The notes under the pieces are model-generated. The model saw only the letters and a program-made list of their open reading frames with translations. It did not search any database and was not told the origin of the DNA. A stretch of 64,000 nucleotides of DNA from Vreelandella populi (GTDB lineage Bacteria > Pseudomonadota > Gammaproteobacteria > Pseudomonadales > Halomonadaceae). The stretch is from the NCBI RefSeq assembly GCF_003989825.1, contig NZ_RZHE01000006.1:372001-436000 (forward strand), in the 5' to 3' direction. Shown piece after piece: positions 1 to 7,659 of this stretch; within the stretch, counting starts at the first letter, position 1; every line of letters begins with the position of its first letter. The position numbers and the translations under genes are program-made.

Positions 1-1
1 C

Positions 2-265
2 AGGTTGGGCGGCCCCAACGGCCGAGAAGTGATGCTTTACACGGGTGATGTGCTGGTCCTGCCCGCCGGCGTTGGGCATGCCAGCCTAGAGGCCGACGAT
101 GATTTCTGCATGGTAGGCGCCTACCCGCCAGGGCAAGACCCGGAGATCGAGCGCGGCGACCCGGCCGAGTTTGCAAAAGCACAGGCGCGGGTGGCTTCTG
201 TTAACGTGCCGGACACTGCCCCGGTGGGCGAACCACTCAAGCCGCTGTGGGAGCCTTCGGCATAG
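2..265 (+). CDS. Cupin-domain protein, 3' end only (YjlB-like)
   Basis: This is the C-terminal part of a small cupin protein; the start lies upstream of the window and the frame is open from base 2. The visible motif is GDVLVLPAGVGH, the second half of a cupin barrel with its metal-binding-type histidine, followed by VGAYPPG. This resembles the YjlB-like cupins, whose substrate is unknown. It ends in TAG just before the palindrome at 284-298 and the TetR gene, on the same strand. Whether it shares the TetR regulon cannot be told. The cupin fold call is firm; any enzymatic role is open. Confidence 0.75.
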   Translation, partial: RLGGPNGREVMLYTGDVLVLPAGVGHASLEADDDFCMVGAYPPGQDPEIERGDPAEFAKAQARVASVNVPDTAPVGEPLKPLWEPSA

Positions 266-283
266 CAACTATCAGTGCATCTA

Positions 284-298
284 TAGACGACTGGTCTA
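284..298. promoter_or_regulatory. NemR-like palindromic operator
   Basis: TAGACGACTGGTCTA consists of perfect TAGAC/GTCTA arms around five bases, 21 bp ahead of the ATG of the TetR-family gene at 320. The arms match the known NemR box (TAGACC-N4-GGTCTA) except for a different spacer. The site probably serves autorepression of the TetR-DJ-1-DUF1330 operon. The palindrome is seen directly; the regulator assignment is inference. Confidence 0.6.
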
Positions 299-319
299 AT
301 CAGGCGTAATCTAGTGGTT

Positions 320-961
320 ATGAACATGACACCAGTCACCGGCGATGTCCGGCAGCGCATTCTTAACACCGGCCAGGTCATCATCGGTGGCAAAGGGTTC
401 TCGGCGGTAGGGCTTAACGAGATTCTCAAGGCCGCCGAGGTGCCTAAAGGCTCCTTTTATCACTACTTCAGCTCCAAAGAAGCGTTTGGCGAAGCGCTGC
501 TTGAAGACTACTTCACCACTTATCTCGCGCAGACTGAAGAACGCCTTACCCAGCCGGTCGCCTCCAATGCTGAGCGCCTGCTGGGCTACTGGGCGCACTG
601 GCGGGATACTCAGCACTACTGCGACCCCAGCGGCAAATGCCTTGCGGTGAAGCTTGCCGCCGAAGTCAGCGATCTTTCAGAACGCATGCGCCGCGTACTG
701 CAACAGGGCACCGAGCGCATTATTGCGAGATTAGCGCAGTCAATCGAAGCCGCCGTTGCCGAGGGCTCGTTACCTCAGTCCGTCAACATTCAAGGCAGTG
801 CCTTGGAACTGGCTACCACCCTTTACCAGCTGTGGCTGGGCGCCAGCCTGCGCGCCAAGATTACCCGCGACCGCGTGCCGCTGGATGCTGCCTTCAAAGC
901 CACCTACGCTCTGTTAAACCTCGACCCCAACCGCTCTCTCACTCAGGAAAGGACTCAATGA
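320..961 (+). CDS. TetR/AcrR family transcriptional regulator (NemR/AcuR-like)
   Basis: A TetR-family repressor of about 213 residues. The N-terminal helix-turn-helix is clear (GFSAVGLNEILKAAEVPKGSFYHYFSSKEAF) and is followed by a helical ligand domain. The core wording is close to NemR/AcuR-type repressors, which sense electrophiles or small acids. Possible starts are GTG 314, ATG 320 and ATG 326; none has a strong ribosome site, and ATG 320 is chosen provisionally. The stop overlaps the next start (ATGA at 958-961), so the two genes are translationally coupled. With the palindrome at 284-298 this suggests an autoregulated operon that answers reactive carbonyls. The inducer is unknown. Confidence 0.85.
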   Translation: MNMTPVTGDVRQRILNTGQVIIGGKGFSAVGLNEILKAAEVPKGSFYHYFSSKEAFGEALLEDYFTTYLAQTEERLTQPVASNAERLLGYWAHWRDTQHYCDPSGKCLAVKLAAEVSDLSERMRRVLQQGTERIIARLAQSIEAAVAEGSLPQSVNIQGSALELATTLYQLWLGASLRAKITRDRVPLDAAFKATYALLNLDPNRSLTQERTQ

Positions 962-1638
962 TGAAAATTCTCGTAGTGGTTACCTCACACGATAAGCTTG
1001 GCGACACCGGCAAAAAGACAGGCTTTTGGCTCGAAGAGCTGGCCGCGCCCTACTATACGTTCAAGGACGCAGGCGCCGAGCTAACCCTGGCCTCCCCCGC
1101 CGGCGGCCAGCCGCCGCTGGATCCCAGCAGCAACGCGCCAGACGCCCAAACCGAGGCTACCAACCGATTCCAGGCGGACCTGAACGCCCAAGCGGCGCTG
1201 GCCAATACTCATAAGCTTGCCGATATCGATATCGCCGAGTTCGACGCCGTGTTCTACCCCGGCGGCCACGGCCCACTGTGGGACCTGGCCGAGAGCGCCA
1301 CCTCCGTGCGCCTGATCGAAGACGCGATTGCCGCCAACAAGCCGGTCGCTACGGTATGTCACGCCCCCGGCGTGCTGCGCCATGTAAAAGGCAGCGACGG
1401 CAAGCCGCTGGTCGCCGGCCGCAAAGTCACCGGCTTCAGCAACAGCGAAGAAGACGCCGTGGGCCTGACGAATGTGGTACCGTTTTTAGTCGAAGATATG
1501 TTCAAAGAGAGCGGCGGCGAATACAGTAAAGGCGATGACTGGAGTTCTTACGTACTCGTCGACGGCCTGCTGATTACCGGCCAAAACCCCGGCTCGTCTG
1601 AAGCTACCGCCGAAGCGCTGTTAAAGAAGCTTTCCTGA
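958..1638 (+). CDS. Type 1 glutamine amidotransferase-like (DJ-1/PfpI, Hsp31-type) protein
   Basis: A 226-residue DJ-1/PfpI superfamily protein. The nucleophile elbow AxVCHAPG carries the expected cysteine, and the motif YPGGHGPLWDL is typical of the Hsp31/YhbO-like class with glyoxalase III or protein-deglycase-type activity on methylglyoxal. The true start is ATG 958 (MMKILVVVTSHDK); the open frame runs further upstream only by chance. It overlaps the TetR stop by 4 nt and is followed 21 nt later by a DUF1330 gene, forming an operon. The operator type and the enzyme class together point to detoxification of reactive carbonyl or electrophile stress. The family call is secure; the substrate is inferred. 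Confidence 0.88.
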   Translation: MMKILVVVTSHDKLGDTGKKTGFWLEELAAPYYTFKDAGAELTLASPAGGQPPLDPSSNAPDAQTEATNRFQADLNAQAALANTHKLADIDIAEFDAVFYPGGHGPLWDLAESATSVRLIEDAIAANKPVATVCHAPGVLRHVKGSDGKPLVAGRKVTGFSNSEEDAVGLTNVVPFLVEDMFKESGGEYSKGDDWSSYVLVDGLLITGQNPGSSEATAEALLKKLS

Positions 1639-1659
1639 TAACTACCCAAGGAGAATGGA

Positions 1660-1956
1660 ATGCCGGCTTACGTTGTACTGACCCGTGAACGCACCCACGA
1701 CGCCAAGGAAATGGAGCAATACGCTACCAAGGCCAAAGCTGCCCGCGAAGGCCATGACCCAAAGCCGCTGGCTTTCTACGGTGACTTTGAAGTGATGGAA
1801 GGCAGCGACATGGAAGGCGCGGTAATCCTACGCTTCCCCGACATGGCCGCCGCCCGCGCCTGGTACCAAAGCGACGCCTACCAGGAAGCCCGCAAGCACC
1901 GTTTTCAGGGTGCTGACTATCACGTGTTTATTGTGGATGGGGTTGAAGAGGCGTAA
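1660..1956 (+). CDS. DUF1330 family protein
   Basis: A 98-residue protein with the dimeric alpha-beta-barrel pattern of DUF1330: an N-terminal MPAYVVL strand, a central GDFEVMEG, and VILRFPDMAAARAWYQSDAYQEA, which is diagnostic for the family. A good ribosome site (AAGGAG) lies 7 nt before ATG 1660. It is the last gene of the TetR-DJ-1-DUF1330 operon and is followed by a strong terminator. The biochemical role of the family is not established; a small-molecule or oxidative function is often assumed. Confidence 0.88.
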   Translation: MPAYVVLTRERTHDAKEMEQYATKAKAAREGHDPKPLAFYGDFEVMEGSDMEGAVILRFPDMAAARAWYQSDAYQEARKHRFQGADYHVFIVDGVEEA

Positions 1957-1985
1957 AGCCTTTTTGCAGTAGTGCTTGGAAACAG

Positions 1986-2022
1986 AAAGGGCCGTTCATG
2001 GTTTAACGAACGGCCCTTTTTA
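1986..2022 (+). terminator. Rho-independent terminator of the TetR operon
   Basis: A perfect 12-bp stem (AAAGGGCCGTTC with GAACGGCCCTTT) around a 10-nt loop, ending in a T run. It sits 30 nt after the DUF1330 stop. Confidence 0.9.
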
Positions 2023-2068
2023 TAAATACCTAACTCATCGTTAGCGGTGTAAGCCTGCGTGCTGCAAT

Positions 2069-2086
2069 AATTACCGCTCGGTAATT
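2069..2086. promoter_or_regulatory. Palindrome AATTACCG-CT-CGGTAATT (operator-like copy 1)
   Basis: A perfect 8-2-8 inverted repeat. The same arms occur again 50 bp downstream with a different 2-bp centre. The ACCG-NN-CGG core in an AT frame resembles TetR-family operators. No regulator gene adjoins it except the NemR-like gene at 320, whose own box is different. Confidence 0.6.
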
Positions 2087-2118
2087 TTCATGTTGTAGAG
2101 CACTAGATTTGAGTCTGA

Positions 2119-2136
2119 AATTACCGAGCGGTAATT
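2119..2136. promoter_or_regulatory. Palindrome AATTACCG-AG-CGGTAATT (operator-like copy 2)
   Basis: The second copy of the 18-bp palindrome. Its arms are identical to those at 2069-2086 and the centre is AG instead of CT. The 50-bp offset would put both sites on nearly the same face of the helix. Confidence 0.6.
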
Positions 2137-2477
2137 ATCTTGCAGACTTTATTCCGACTAAAGACACCTCAGCCCTTATCAAGGTAGTCATGAGATACAA
2201 GAAGGGCTGGTCACCTTACCAAGGATCAAAGACTTTCATGCATGGTTAGTCATTGCTTGGCTGGCCATCTAGACGTTGACCCAACGGCACTGAATAGCGT
2301 GTGCTGTGCCCACTACCACTGTCAAAGGGGTAGTGACGCCCTAGTCAGCGGTTAGCGTCCCTGGCGACTACACTTAAATAAGTTTATTTGAGCGCATTGG
2401 TCAGCAGGCCCCATTACTTCTGGTAGGTTGATCGTTGTCCCTCAACCGCACGAACTCTTACAAACAGGAAGGTTATA
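2137..2477. other. Gene-free stretch upstream of the P450
   Basis: I see no coding sequence here. It holds two minor dyads: CACTACC/GGTAGTG arms at 2311-2335 and an AT-rich AAATAA-GT-TTATTT at 2376-2389. The P450 promoter probably lies in the AT-rich part after 2370. The ribosome site AGGAAGG stands 8 nt before ATG 2478. Confidence 0.5.
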
Positions 2478-3749
2478 ATGAGTAAGCGGACGAATATGCC
2501 AGAAGAAAAAGGCCTGGACCACAGCATTAGCCTAGTGAAAGAAGGCTATGATTTTATTATTAATCGACGCGAGTCGATGCAGTCCAATGTTTTTAAAACC
2601 AGGGTACTTGGCCGTAGCGCTTACTGTCTGAGTGGCAGCGAGGCAGCCGAGCTGTTTTACGATGCGACTAAATTTAAACGAGCTGGGGCGGCGCCGCTCC
2701 CGGCTAAAAAAACGTTGTTCGGCGTAGGCGGGGTCCAAGGGTTAGACGACGAAGCTCACCGGCATCGAAAAGCGATGTTTATGCAGTTATGGACGCGGGA
2801 ATCGGTAGATAAATTAGGCCAGTTAACTCGCGGTTACTATGCCAAGGCGGCAAAAGATTGGGTTCAGCAGGACGAGATCGTTTTATATAACGAAGCCAAA
2901 AAGATCCTGACGCAAGTGGTTTGTGACTGGTGCGGCGTTCCATTAGCGGAAGATGAGATCGAGAAACGAACCGATCAGCTTAGTCTTATGTTTGAAAAAG
3001 CAGGAGAGGCAGACTTTTCGCATTTTAAAGGTTGGAGCGCCCGCTCAAAAGCAGAAGACTGGATTGAAGACCTCATTGATGAAGCGCGCGACGGCAGCTT
3101 GCAGCTAAATGAAAACACACCTTTTTATAAGTTTATTTGGCATAAAGACCCCGATGGAAGCTTGCTCGATAAAGAGATAGTGGCCGTAGAGGTGCTTAAC
3201 TTACTGCGGCCCACCGTGGCAAATGCAGTCTGGATAGCCTTTATAGGCTTGGCGTTACACGATTCCCCGCCAGATTCCGCCCTGACCAACGAGCAACTTG
3301 AAAGCTTCTGCCAGGAAATAAGACGCTTTTATCCATTCTTTCCTTTTACGGTGGCGAAAGTTCGGGAAGATTTTACGTGGAAAGGCTACGAATTTGAAAA
3401 GGACACGCTCACACTGCTGGACTTGTATGGCACGAACCATCACCCGGAGGAATGGGATAACCCAGATACCTTTATCGGTACCCGCTTTATAGACAGCAAG
3501 CAGCGTCCGTTCAGCTTTATTCCTCAGGGTGGCGGAGACTATGACACAGGGCACCGCTGTGCAGGTGAGTGGATGACACTTCTTATTATGCAGGAAACCG
3601 TTGATTTCCTAATGAATAAGATTAGTTACCGCTTACCGGAACAGGATTTGTCTTATAGCCTGAAGGAAATTCCAAGCCTTCCTAAAAGTCGAATCCGAAT
3701 GACAGACATTCAATTTAATACGCCGGATGAGCTTAACCGCGCAACCTAG
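2478..3749 (+). CDS. CYP152-family cytochrome P450 (fatty-acid peroxygenase/hydroxylase)
   Basis: A 423-residue P450 of the CYP152 class, which uses H2O2 to oxidise free fatty acids without a redox partner. The heme ligand is Cys361 in GHRCAGE, preceded by the class-typical IPQGGGDYDTGHRC. The substrate carboxylate-binding Arg-Pro motif is seen in RRFYPFFPF. The residue equivalent to position 85 of P450 BS-beta and OleT is Gln87 (GGVQGLDDEAHRHRK). Gln is found in the hydroxylase P450 BS-beta, while the decarboxylase OleT has His, so alpha/beta-hydroxylation is more likely than alkene formation. The gene stands alone, 340 bp after two palindromes, and looks slightly AT-richer than its neighbours, which may indicate transfer. 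Confidence 0.9.
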   Translation: MSKRTNMPEEKGLDHSISLVKEGYDFIINRRESMQSNVFKTRVLGRSAYCLSGSEAAELFYDATKFKRAGAAPLPAKKTLFGVGGVQGLDDEAHRHRKAMFMQLWTRESVDKLGQLTRGYYAKAAKDWVQQDEIVLYNEAKKILTQVVCDWCGVPLAEDEIEKRTDQLSLMFEKAGEADFSHFKGWSARSKAEDWIEDLIDEARDGSLQLNENTPFYKFIWHKDPDGSLLDKEIVAVEVLNLLRPTVANAVWIAFIGLALHDSPPDSALTNEQLESFCQEIRRFYPFFPFTVAKVREDFTWKGYEFEKDTLTLLDLYGTNHHPEEWDNPDTFIGTRFIDSKQRPFSFIPQGGGDYDTGHRCAGEWMTLLIMQETVDFLMNKISYRLPEQDLSYSLKEIPSLPKSRIRMTDIQFNTPDELNRAT

Positions 3750-3763
3750 TTACTCAAAAAAGG

Positions 3764-3812
3764 ACAGGGAGTATGGATGTTGGCCAATTGGGTTAATAAA
3801 AATACTCTCTGT
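3764..3812. repeat. Inverted repeat next to the heptad array
   Basis: The arms ACAGGGAGTAT (3764-3774) and ATACTCTCTGT (3802-3812) are complementary apart from one position and enclose 27 nt. The right arm abuts the CCCTAYT heptad array. Together they may form one small repeat element between the P450 and the diguanylate cyclase. Confidence 0.5.
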
Positions 3813-3813
3813 T

Positions 3814-3855
3814 CCCTATTCCCTACTCCCTATTCCCTACTCCCTATTCCCTCTT
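3814..3855. repeat. Six tandem CCCTAYT heptads (G-quadruplex potential on the minus strand)
   Basis: Six consecutive heptamers: CCCTATT, CCCTACT, CCCTATT, CCCTACT, CCCTATT, CCCTCTT. The minus strand therefore has six GGG tracts separated by regular 4-nt loops, a textbook intramolecular G-quadruplex pattern similar to telomere repeats. It would be transcribed in the 3' UTR of the diguanylate cyclase gene, which ends at 3880. Confidence 0.85.
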
Positions 3856-3879
3856 CACTTTTTTCAAGCGCGTGAAAAC

Positions 3880-5016
3880 TCACTGCCCGGTACTGGTATA
3901 AGCATGCGGGTACGGTAGGAAAACCACCTGATCACGGCCGTTTGTCTTCGCCTGATAGAGCGCCTGGTCAGCACGCTTTAGCAGACGCGCGCTGCCTTTT
4001 GCGTCGATATTCCCCCCGTCAGGGACATCAATACTCGCGATGCCAATGCTGACGGTGATAAAGCCGCTGCTTGCGCCAGGGTTGGGAATACCAAGCGCGC
4101 GCGCCGCCTTGCAGACTTGCTCGCCGGTGCTGGGTAAAACGAACGCAAACTCCTCGCCCCCGTAGCGCGCCACCAGATCCGATGTTCGGGATGCCAAGCT
4201 TTCCAGCTCCGTTGCGATCCGCTGCAGGCAGCGATCGCCACCATCGTGGCCATAGTGATCGTTGACTTGCTTGAAATAATCCACATCGCACATGATGACC
4301 GATAGCGTTCCAGGCTGACGCGTAAGTCTTTCCCACTCCCGCTCAAACGCCTCATCCAGCATGCGCCGATTGGGAAGCCCCGTTAACGCATCCGTGTTGC
4401 TCAGTGCCTCAAAATAGTGATTATTTAGGGTCAGCTCATCTTCCGCCGCATCAATTTGTTGGCGCAACAGATAAAGCAGCCCGCCCAATAGCGACAGCAC
4501 GCATATAACGCTGACACCGTACATGATGTTAACCCAGGGCAGCGGCACCGGTGTAATGGCCAGAGCCGGCGAAAACAGAAAATGCGCGGTCACATAAAGC
4601 GCGCAAAACAGCGCCATTAGGCTGATATAAGTCCTCAAGCGCAGATTGTTGAACAAAAACACCAGCACGGACGCCAGGCAAAAGTAGAAAAGATGCACCC
4701 CGGCCCCGGCACTGATAAACCATGTGATGACAAAAATCTGAATACACGCATTCACCAGCAGCAGCTTTTTAGCAGTGCTGTACCGACTCAGATAGTTAAG
4801 CAGCAGCACCGACAGATAAGCGCTCACAAAAACCAGATTGACTATGAAGACGGAGCGATAAAAATCAAAATCGTAGAAGAAATAAAATAGCTGGTAAGGA
4901 AAGGTCGCCAGTGCGCCAAAAAGCCCGAGCTGGTTGCCAAGCTCGACCTGGCGACGCTGCCCGAGCGTGCTTCCCGTAACGCCGGGCGACCAGCATTTTT
5001 TTATCGCATTCAGCAT
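3880..5016 (-). CDS. Membrane diguanylate cyclase (GGDEF)
   Basis: A 378-residue protein with about six hydrophobic segments in residues 25-190, then a short linker and a GGDEF domain. The active site is GGEEF (286-290), preceded by the inhibitory I-site RxxD (RTSD, 277-280). The motif LTGLPNRR and the metal ligands DVDYFKQVND are present, so it should be an active, product-inhibited cyclase making cyclic di-GMP at the inner membrane. The membrane part is not a sensor family I recognise. It is a single gene with no operon partner, and its 3' end faces the heptad repeat array. Confidence 0.92.
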   Translation of the reverse strand: MLNAIKKCWSPGVTGSTLGQRRQVELGNQLGLFGALATFPYQLFYFFYDFDFYRSVFIVNLVFVSAYLSVLLLNYLSRYSTAKKLLLVNACIQIFVITWFISAGAGVHLFYFCLASVLVFLFNNLRLRTYISLMALFCALYVTAHFLFSPALAITPVPLPWVNIMYGVSVICVLSLLGGLLYLLRQQIDAAEDELTLNNHYFEALSNTDALTGLPNRRMLDEAFEREWERLTRQPGTLSVIMCDVDYFKQVNDHYGHDGGDRCLQRIATELESLASRTSDLVARYGGEEFAFVLPSTGEQVCKAARALGIPNPGASSGFITVSIGIASIDVPDGGNIDAKGSARLLKRADQALYQAKTNGRDQVVFLPYPHAYTSTGQ

Positions 5017-5306
5017 CGGCTGAGCCTTATTACAGCGTTGGAAAAAATAAACCGTCTGGCTGACCTGCGTCTACCGATGTTCATTCCATGTTGTTCGTCC
5101 CATCATCGAGATGGCCCACGTCTATATCGGCTGGCGGCCCGATTACTTGATAGCAAGTCAGCGCAATGGGGCTTGGAGCTCAGGCCTCGACCGCCTAGCC
5201 CCGTTTTTCAATGATATAGCGGCTATGATGATGGAAAGCGCGCCGGGCTGGCGTGCAAGGCCGGTGGCCACGGATGGCTATTGGCTTTACTTTTTCCGAG
5301 TACGCC

Positions 5307-6221
5307 TCACTCATCTACCGGCGCATGCCGGGCCATCAACTCTACAACCCAGTCGATGAATACTCGCAGTTTGGCGCTGACGTGCCGGTTTGGCGGAAAG
5401 GCGATGAACAGCGGTATGGGGTCGGGCTGCCACTCTTTGAATAAAGGAACCAACTCGCCGCGGGATACGTGCTCGCTGGCCATGTATTCAGGCAACCAGA
5501 GTACGCCAAGCCCTGCCAAGCCTGCGGCAAGACCGGCGTTACCGTCATCGACCGAAATGATATAACGCCCCTGCACCATGACCGTCTCTTCATGGCGGCG
5601 CAAGATGTACGAAGCGGCCAGGTTGTAGTGGCGCCACCTGAATCCCACGACGTAGTGCGGTGGCGCCGAAAGCGCCTGCGGGTGGGCCGGATACCCCACC
5701 TTTTCCAGGTAAGCGGGGGCGGCATATACACCAAGGCGTAAATTGCCCACCCGGCGTGCCACCAGCGACAAATCGGTGGGCTCCCCACCACGCACGACGC
5801 AATCCACGCTTTCCCCGATGATATCCACGACGCGATCACTCACCCCCATATCGAGCTGGATATCAGGGTATCTCGCATAAAACGCCGGCAGTGCAGGTAT
5901 GAGGATCATTCGAGCGAGCGGGCTGGGCACATCGACTCTTAGCCGGCCGCGAGGCAGTACGGCAGCAGAAGACAAACTGGTCTCGGCATCGTCCATGTCG
6001 GCCAGCAGCTTGATGACGCGCTCATAGTAGGCGGCGCCGTCGGCCGTCACGTTCACCTGGCGGGTGGTTCGGTTAAGCAGCTTGACGCGAAGCTTGGCCT
6101 CCAGCTGCTGGACGAGCTGTGTGACGCTCGTCTTGCTCAGATGAAGCGTTTCGGCGGCCTTGGTGAAACTGCCCGTCTCCACGACCCGCGCGAATGCCTG
6201 CATTGCATTGAAGCGATCCAT
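5307..6221 (-). CDS. LysR family transcriptional regulator
   Basis: A LysR regulator of 304 residues from ATG 6221 (MDRFNAMQAFARVVETGSFTKAAETL); five upstream codons are open but unlikely to be used. It has an N-terminal winged helix-turn-helix and a C-terminal substrate-binding domain (RGRLRVDVPSPLARMILIPALPAFYARYP). It belongs to the CrgA-like group that often controls adjacent oxidoreductase genes. It is divergent from the RidA-like gene, and a perfect palindrome at 6242-6264 lies just upstream of its start, so it probably controls both itself and that gene. The inducer is unknown. Confidence 0.9.
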   Translation of the reverse strand: MDRFNAMQAFARVVETGSFTKAAETLHLSKTSVTQLVQQLEAKLRVKLLNRTTRQVNVTADGAAYYERVIKLLADMDDAETSLSSAAVLPRGRLRVDVPSPLARMILIPALPAFYARYPDIQLDMGVSDRVVDIIGESVDCVVRGGEPTDLSLVARRVGNLRLGVYAAPAYLEKVGYPAHPQALSAPPHYVVGFRWRHYNLAASYILRRHEETVMVQGRYIISVDDGNAGLAAGLAGLGVLWLPEYMASEHVSRGELVPLFKEWQPDPIPLFIAFPPNRHVSAKLRVFIDWVVELMARHAPVDE

Positions 6222-6241
6222 ATTGACCTCGAACACCGGCG

Positions 6242-6264
6242 ACTGTTTGCGATAGGCAAACAGT
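6242..6264. promoter_or_regulatory. LysR-type palindrome between lysR and the RidA-like gene
   Basis: Perfect 9-bp arms ACTGTTTGC and GCAAACAGT around GATAG. The inner TTTGC-N5-GCAAA fits the T-N11-A pattern of LysR boxes. The site is 20 bp upstream of the LysR start and about 100 bp upstream of the RidA-like gene. Confidence 0.65.
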
Positions 6265-6360
6265 GTTGCTCGAACTTCGCTGTTTATCCATTAAAAGCGC
6301 CGTCCTAAAGTGGGCTTATCGTTAATCGCACACCCATACAGCCCTTCGATGGAGAGACAC

Positions 6361-6753
6361 ATGACCCAACGCGACGCCATTTTCCCACAAGGCCGGCAGG
6401 CGCTTTATGAGAAAAACGCCTATTCCGCCGCCGTACGTTCGAACGGCTTCCTGTTCGTCTCGGGCCAGGTCGGCAGCCGTGAAGACGGCTCGCCAGAGCC
6501 GGATTTTACCGCACAGGTACAACTCGCCTTCGACAACCTTAAGCGCGTGCTGGAAGCTGCGGGCGCAAGCTTTGACGATATCGTCGATGTCACGACGTTT
6601 CATACCAACCCCGAAACCCAGTTCGACACCGTATTGGAAGCCAAGGCCCGCGCATTCCCGGAAAAGCCCTACCCCAACTGGACCGCGGTCGGCGTGAACT
6701 GGCTGGCCGGCTTCGATTTCGAAATCAAAGTGATCGCCAAGCTTCCCGAATGA
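6361..6753 (+). CDS. RidA/YjgF family protein
   Basis: A 130-residue protein of the RidA (YER057c/UK114) family. Visible hallmarks are YSAAVRSNGFLFVSGQVG, the AFDNLKRVLEAAGASFDDIVDVTTF helix-strand and a final EIKVIAKLPE. The conserved arginine that defines imine deaminases of the RidA subgroup appears to be replaced near VGVNWLAG, so it may belong to a Rid subgroup without classical 2-aminoacrylate deaminase activity. ATG 6361 follows GGAGAG; upstream in-frame codons are ignored. It is divergent from the LysR gene, which probably regulates it, and a clear terminator follows. Confidence 0.88.
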   Translation: MTQRDAIFPQGRQALYEKNAYSAAVRSNGFLFVSGQVGSREDGSPEPDFTAQVQLAFDNLKRVLEAAGASFDDIVDVTTFHTNPETQFDTVLEAKARAFPEKPYPNWTAVGVNWLAGFDFEIKVIAKLPE

Positions 6754-6773
6754 CCTGAAAACTGCAATGGCAC

Positions 6774-6814
6774 GCCCCTTTCACACTCCCCAATCGTGAA
6801 AGGGGCATTTTATT
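6774..6814 (+). terminator. Rho-independent terminator after the RidA-like gene
   Basis: An 11-bp perfect stem GCCCCTTTCAC/GTGAAAGGGGC with an 11-nt loop, followed by ATTTTATTT. Confidence 0.88.
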
Positions 6815-7192
6815 TAACATGTTTCTTTGCTGACACGCCGTACCAATATCGCCTAACACCACGCTCAGTGGCCAAGCACGGCGCGCTGCCCCACCCGCTT
6901 ATACCAGGCAAGATGAAATTATTAAAACCACCCATATGTACAATATTCTTACATTATGTGCATCGCAGGTATTCAGTGATGGCGGGTTTCAAGTAGCGCG
7001 AATGAGTGAAGTGGAAATGGGATGACAACGACACGACGGGCTGACGCCGTAGGTTAGCAAGGTGCGAAACAGATCCTTGTATAAACTAGGTACTCGCCAA
7101 CCAATGAAATTTGATGAACAAAAAGTTATTATCCCGCTAAATATCTTTCCTGCCGCATTCATGCACGTTTATATTCTCTCCCTGGACACGCT
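6815..7192. other. Gene-free stretch
   Basis: Between the RidA terminator and the small membrane protein I find only short chance reading frames. No hairpin, repeat or RNA signature stood out. Confidence 0.4.
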
Positions 7193-7501
7193 ATGCATAA
7201 CCTATGGATTCCCGTCGTCGCCATTGTCGGCGTTGCTGGCCTAATATTCGGTGGCCAGGCCTACTCCGAGGCCCAGCGTGATGCCCACATTGCCGCGATG
7301 ATATCGGAACACCTTGATAGCCATAAACCGGCCGCCATCTCTCACTTAACGCGAGTCAACAAGGGCTATGGGGTGTGCGGCGATTACGAGCTTTCAAGCG
7401 CCGAGTCCGGTCGCTTTTACTACAACAGCGCCACCAAGCGTTTAGCGTTGGGTGCCGATGCTCCGCTGTATCAAGACAACTGCGAAAGCGTTTATAACTG
7501 A
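7193..7501 (+). CDS. Small membrane-anchored protein of unknown function
   Basis: 102 residues. An N-terminal hydrophobic segment (residues 4-24) with no obvious cleavage site suggests a signal anchor with the rest in the periplasm. The periplasmic part carries two cysteines (GYGVCGDYELSS and QDNCESVYN), which could form a disulfide. No family was recognised. The start ATG 7193 has only a weak ribosome site (CTGGA). It stands alone, upstream of an IS remnant. Coding potential rests on the coherent signal anchor and normal composition. Confidence 0.55.
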   Translation: MHNLWIPVVAIVGVAGLIFGGQAYSEAQRDAHIAAMISEHLDSHKPAAISHLTRVNKGYGVCGDYELSSAESGRFYYNSATKRLALGADAPLYQDNCESVYN

Positions 7502-7659
7502 CCTCTTGGAACCTGTTCACGATCTTTTAAGCCGTAAAGTGATTGTGCCCCGGTCCAGTGACTCTACATTAGTCAGCCTGTGTCGAGCCGCACAGAGTGT
7601 TCAAACCCTCACCATAGAAGGCTTTAATTAGGTATTTGGTCCCAGGATGTAATGGTTTA

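Noticed and set aside
637-957. Upstream extension of the DJ-1/PfpI frame
   Set aside because: It runs through the TetR gene in another frame; the conserved protein starts at 958.
2478-3749. P450 as an OleT-type alkene-forming decarboxylase
   Set aside because: The position equivalent to OleT His85 is Gln87.
5111-5359. 82-residue frame between the diguanylate cyclase and LysR genes
   Set aside because: It overlaps the LysR 3' end and shows no family feature or ribosome site.
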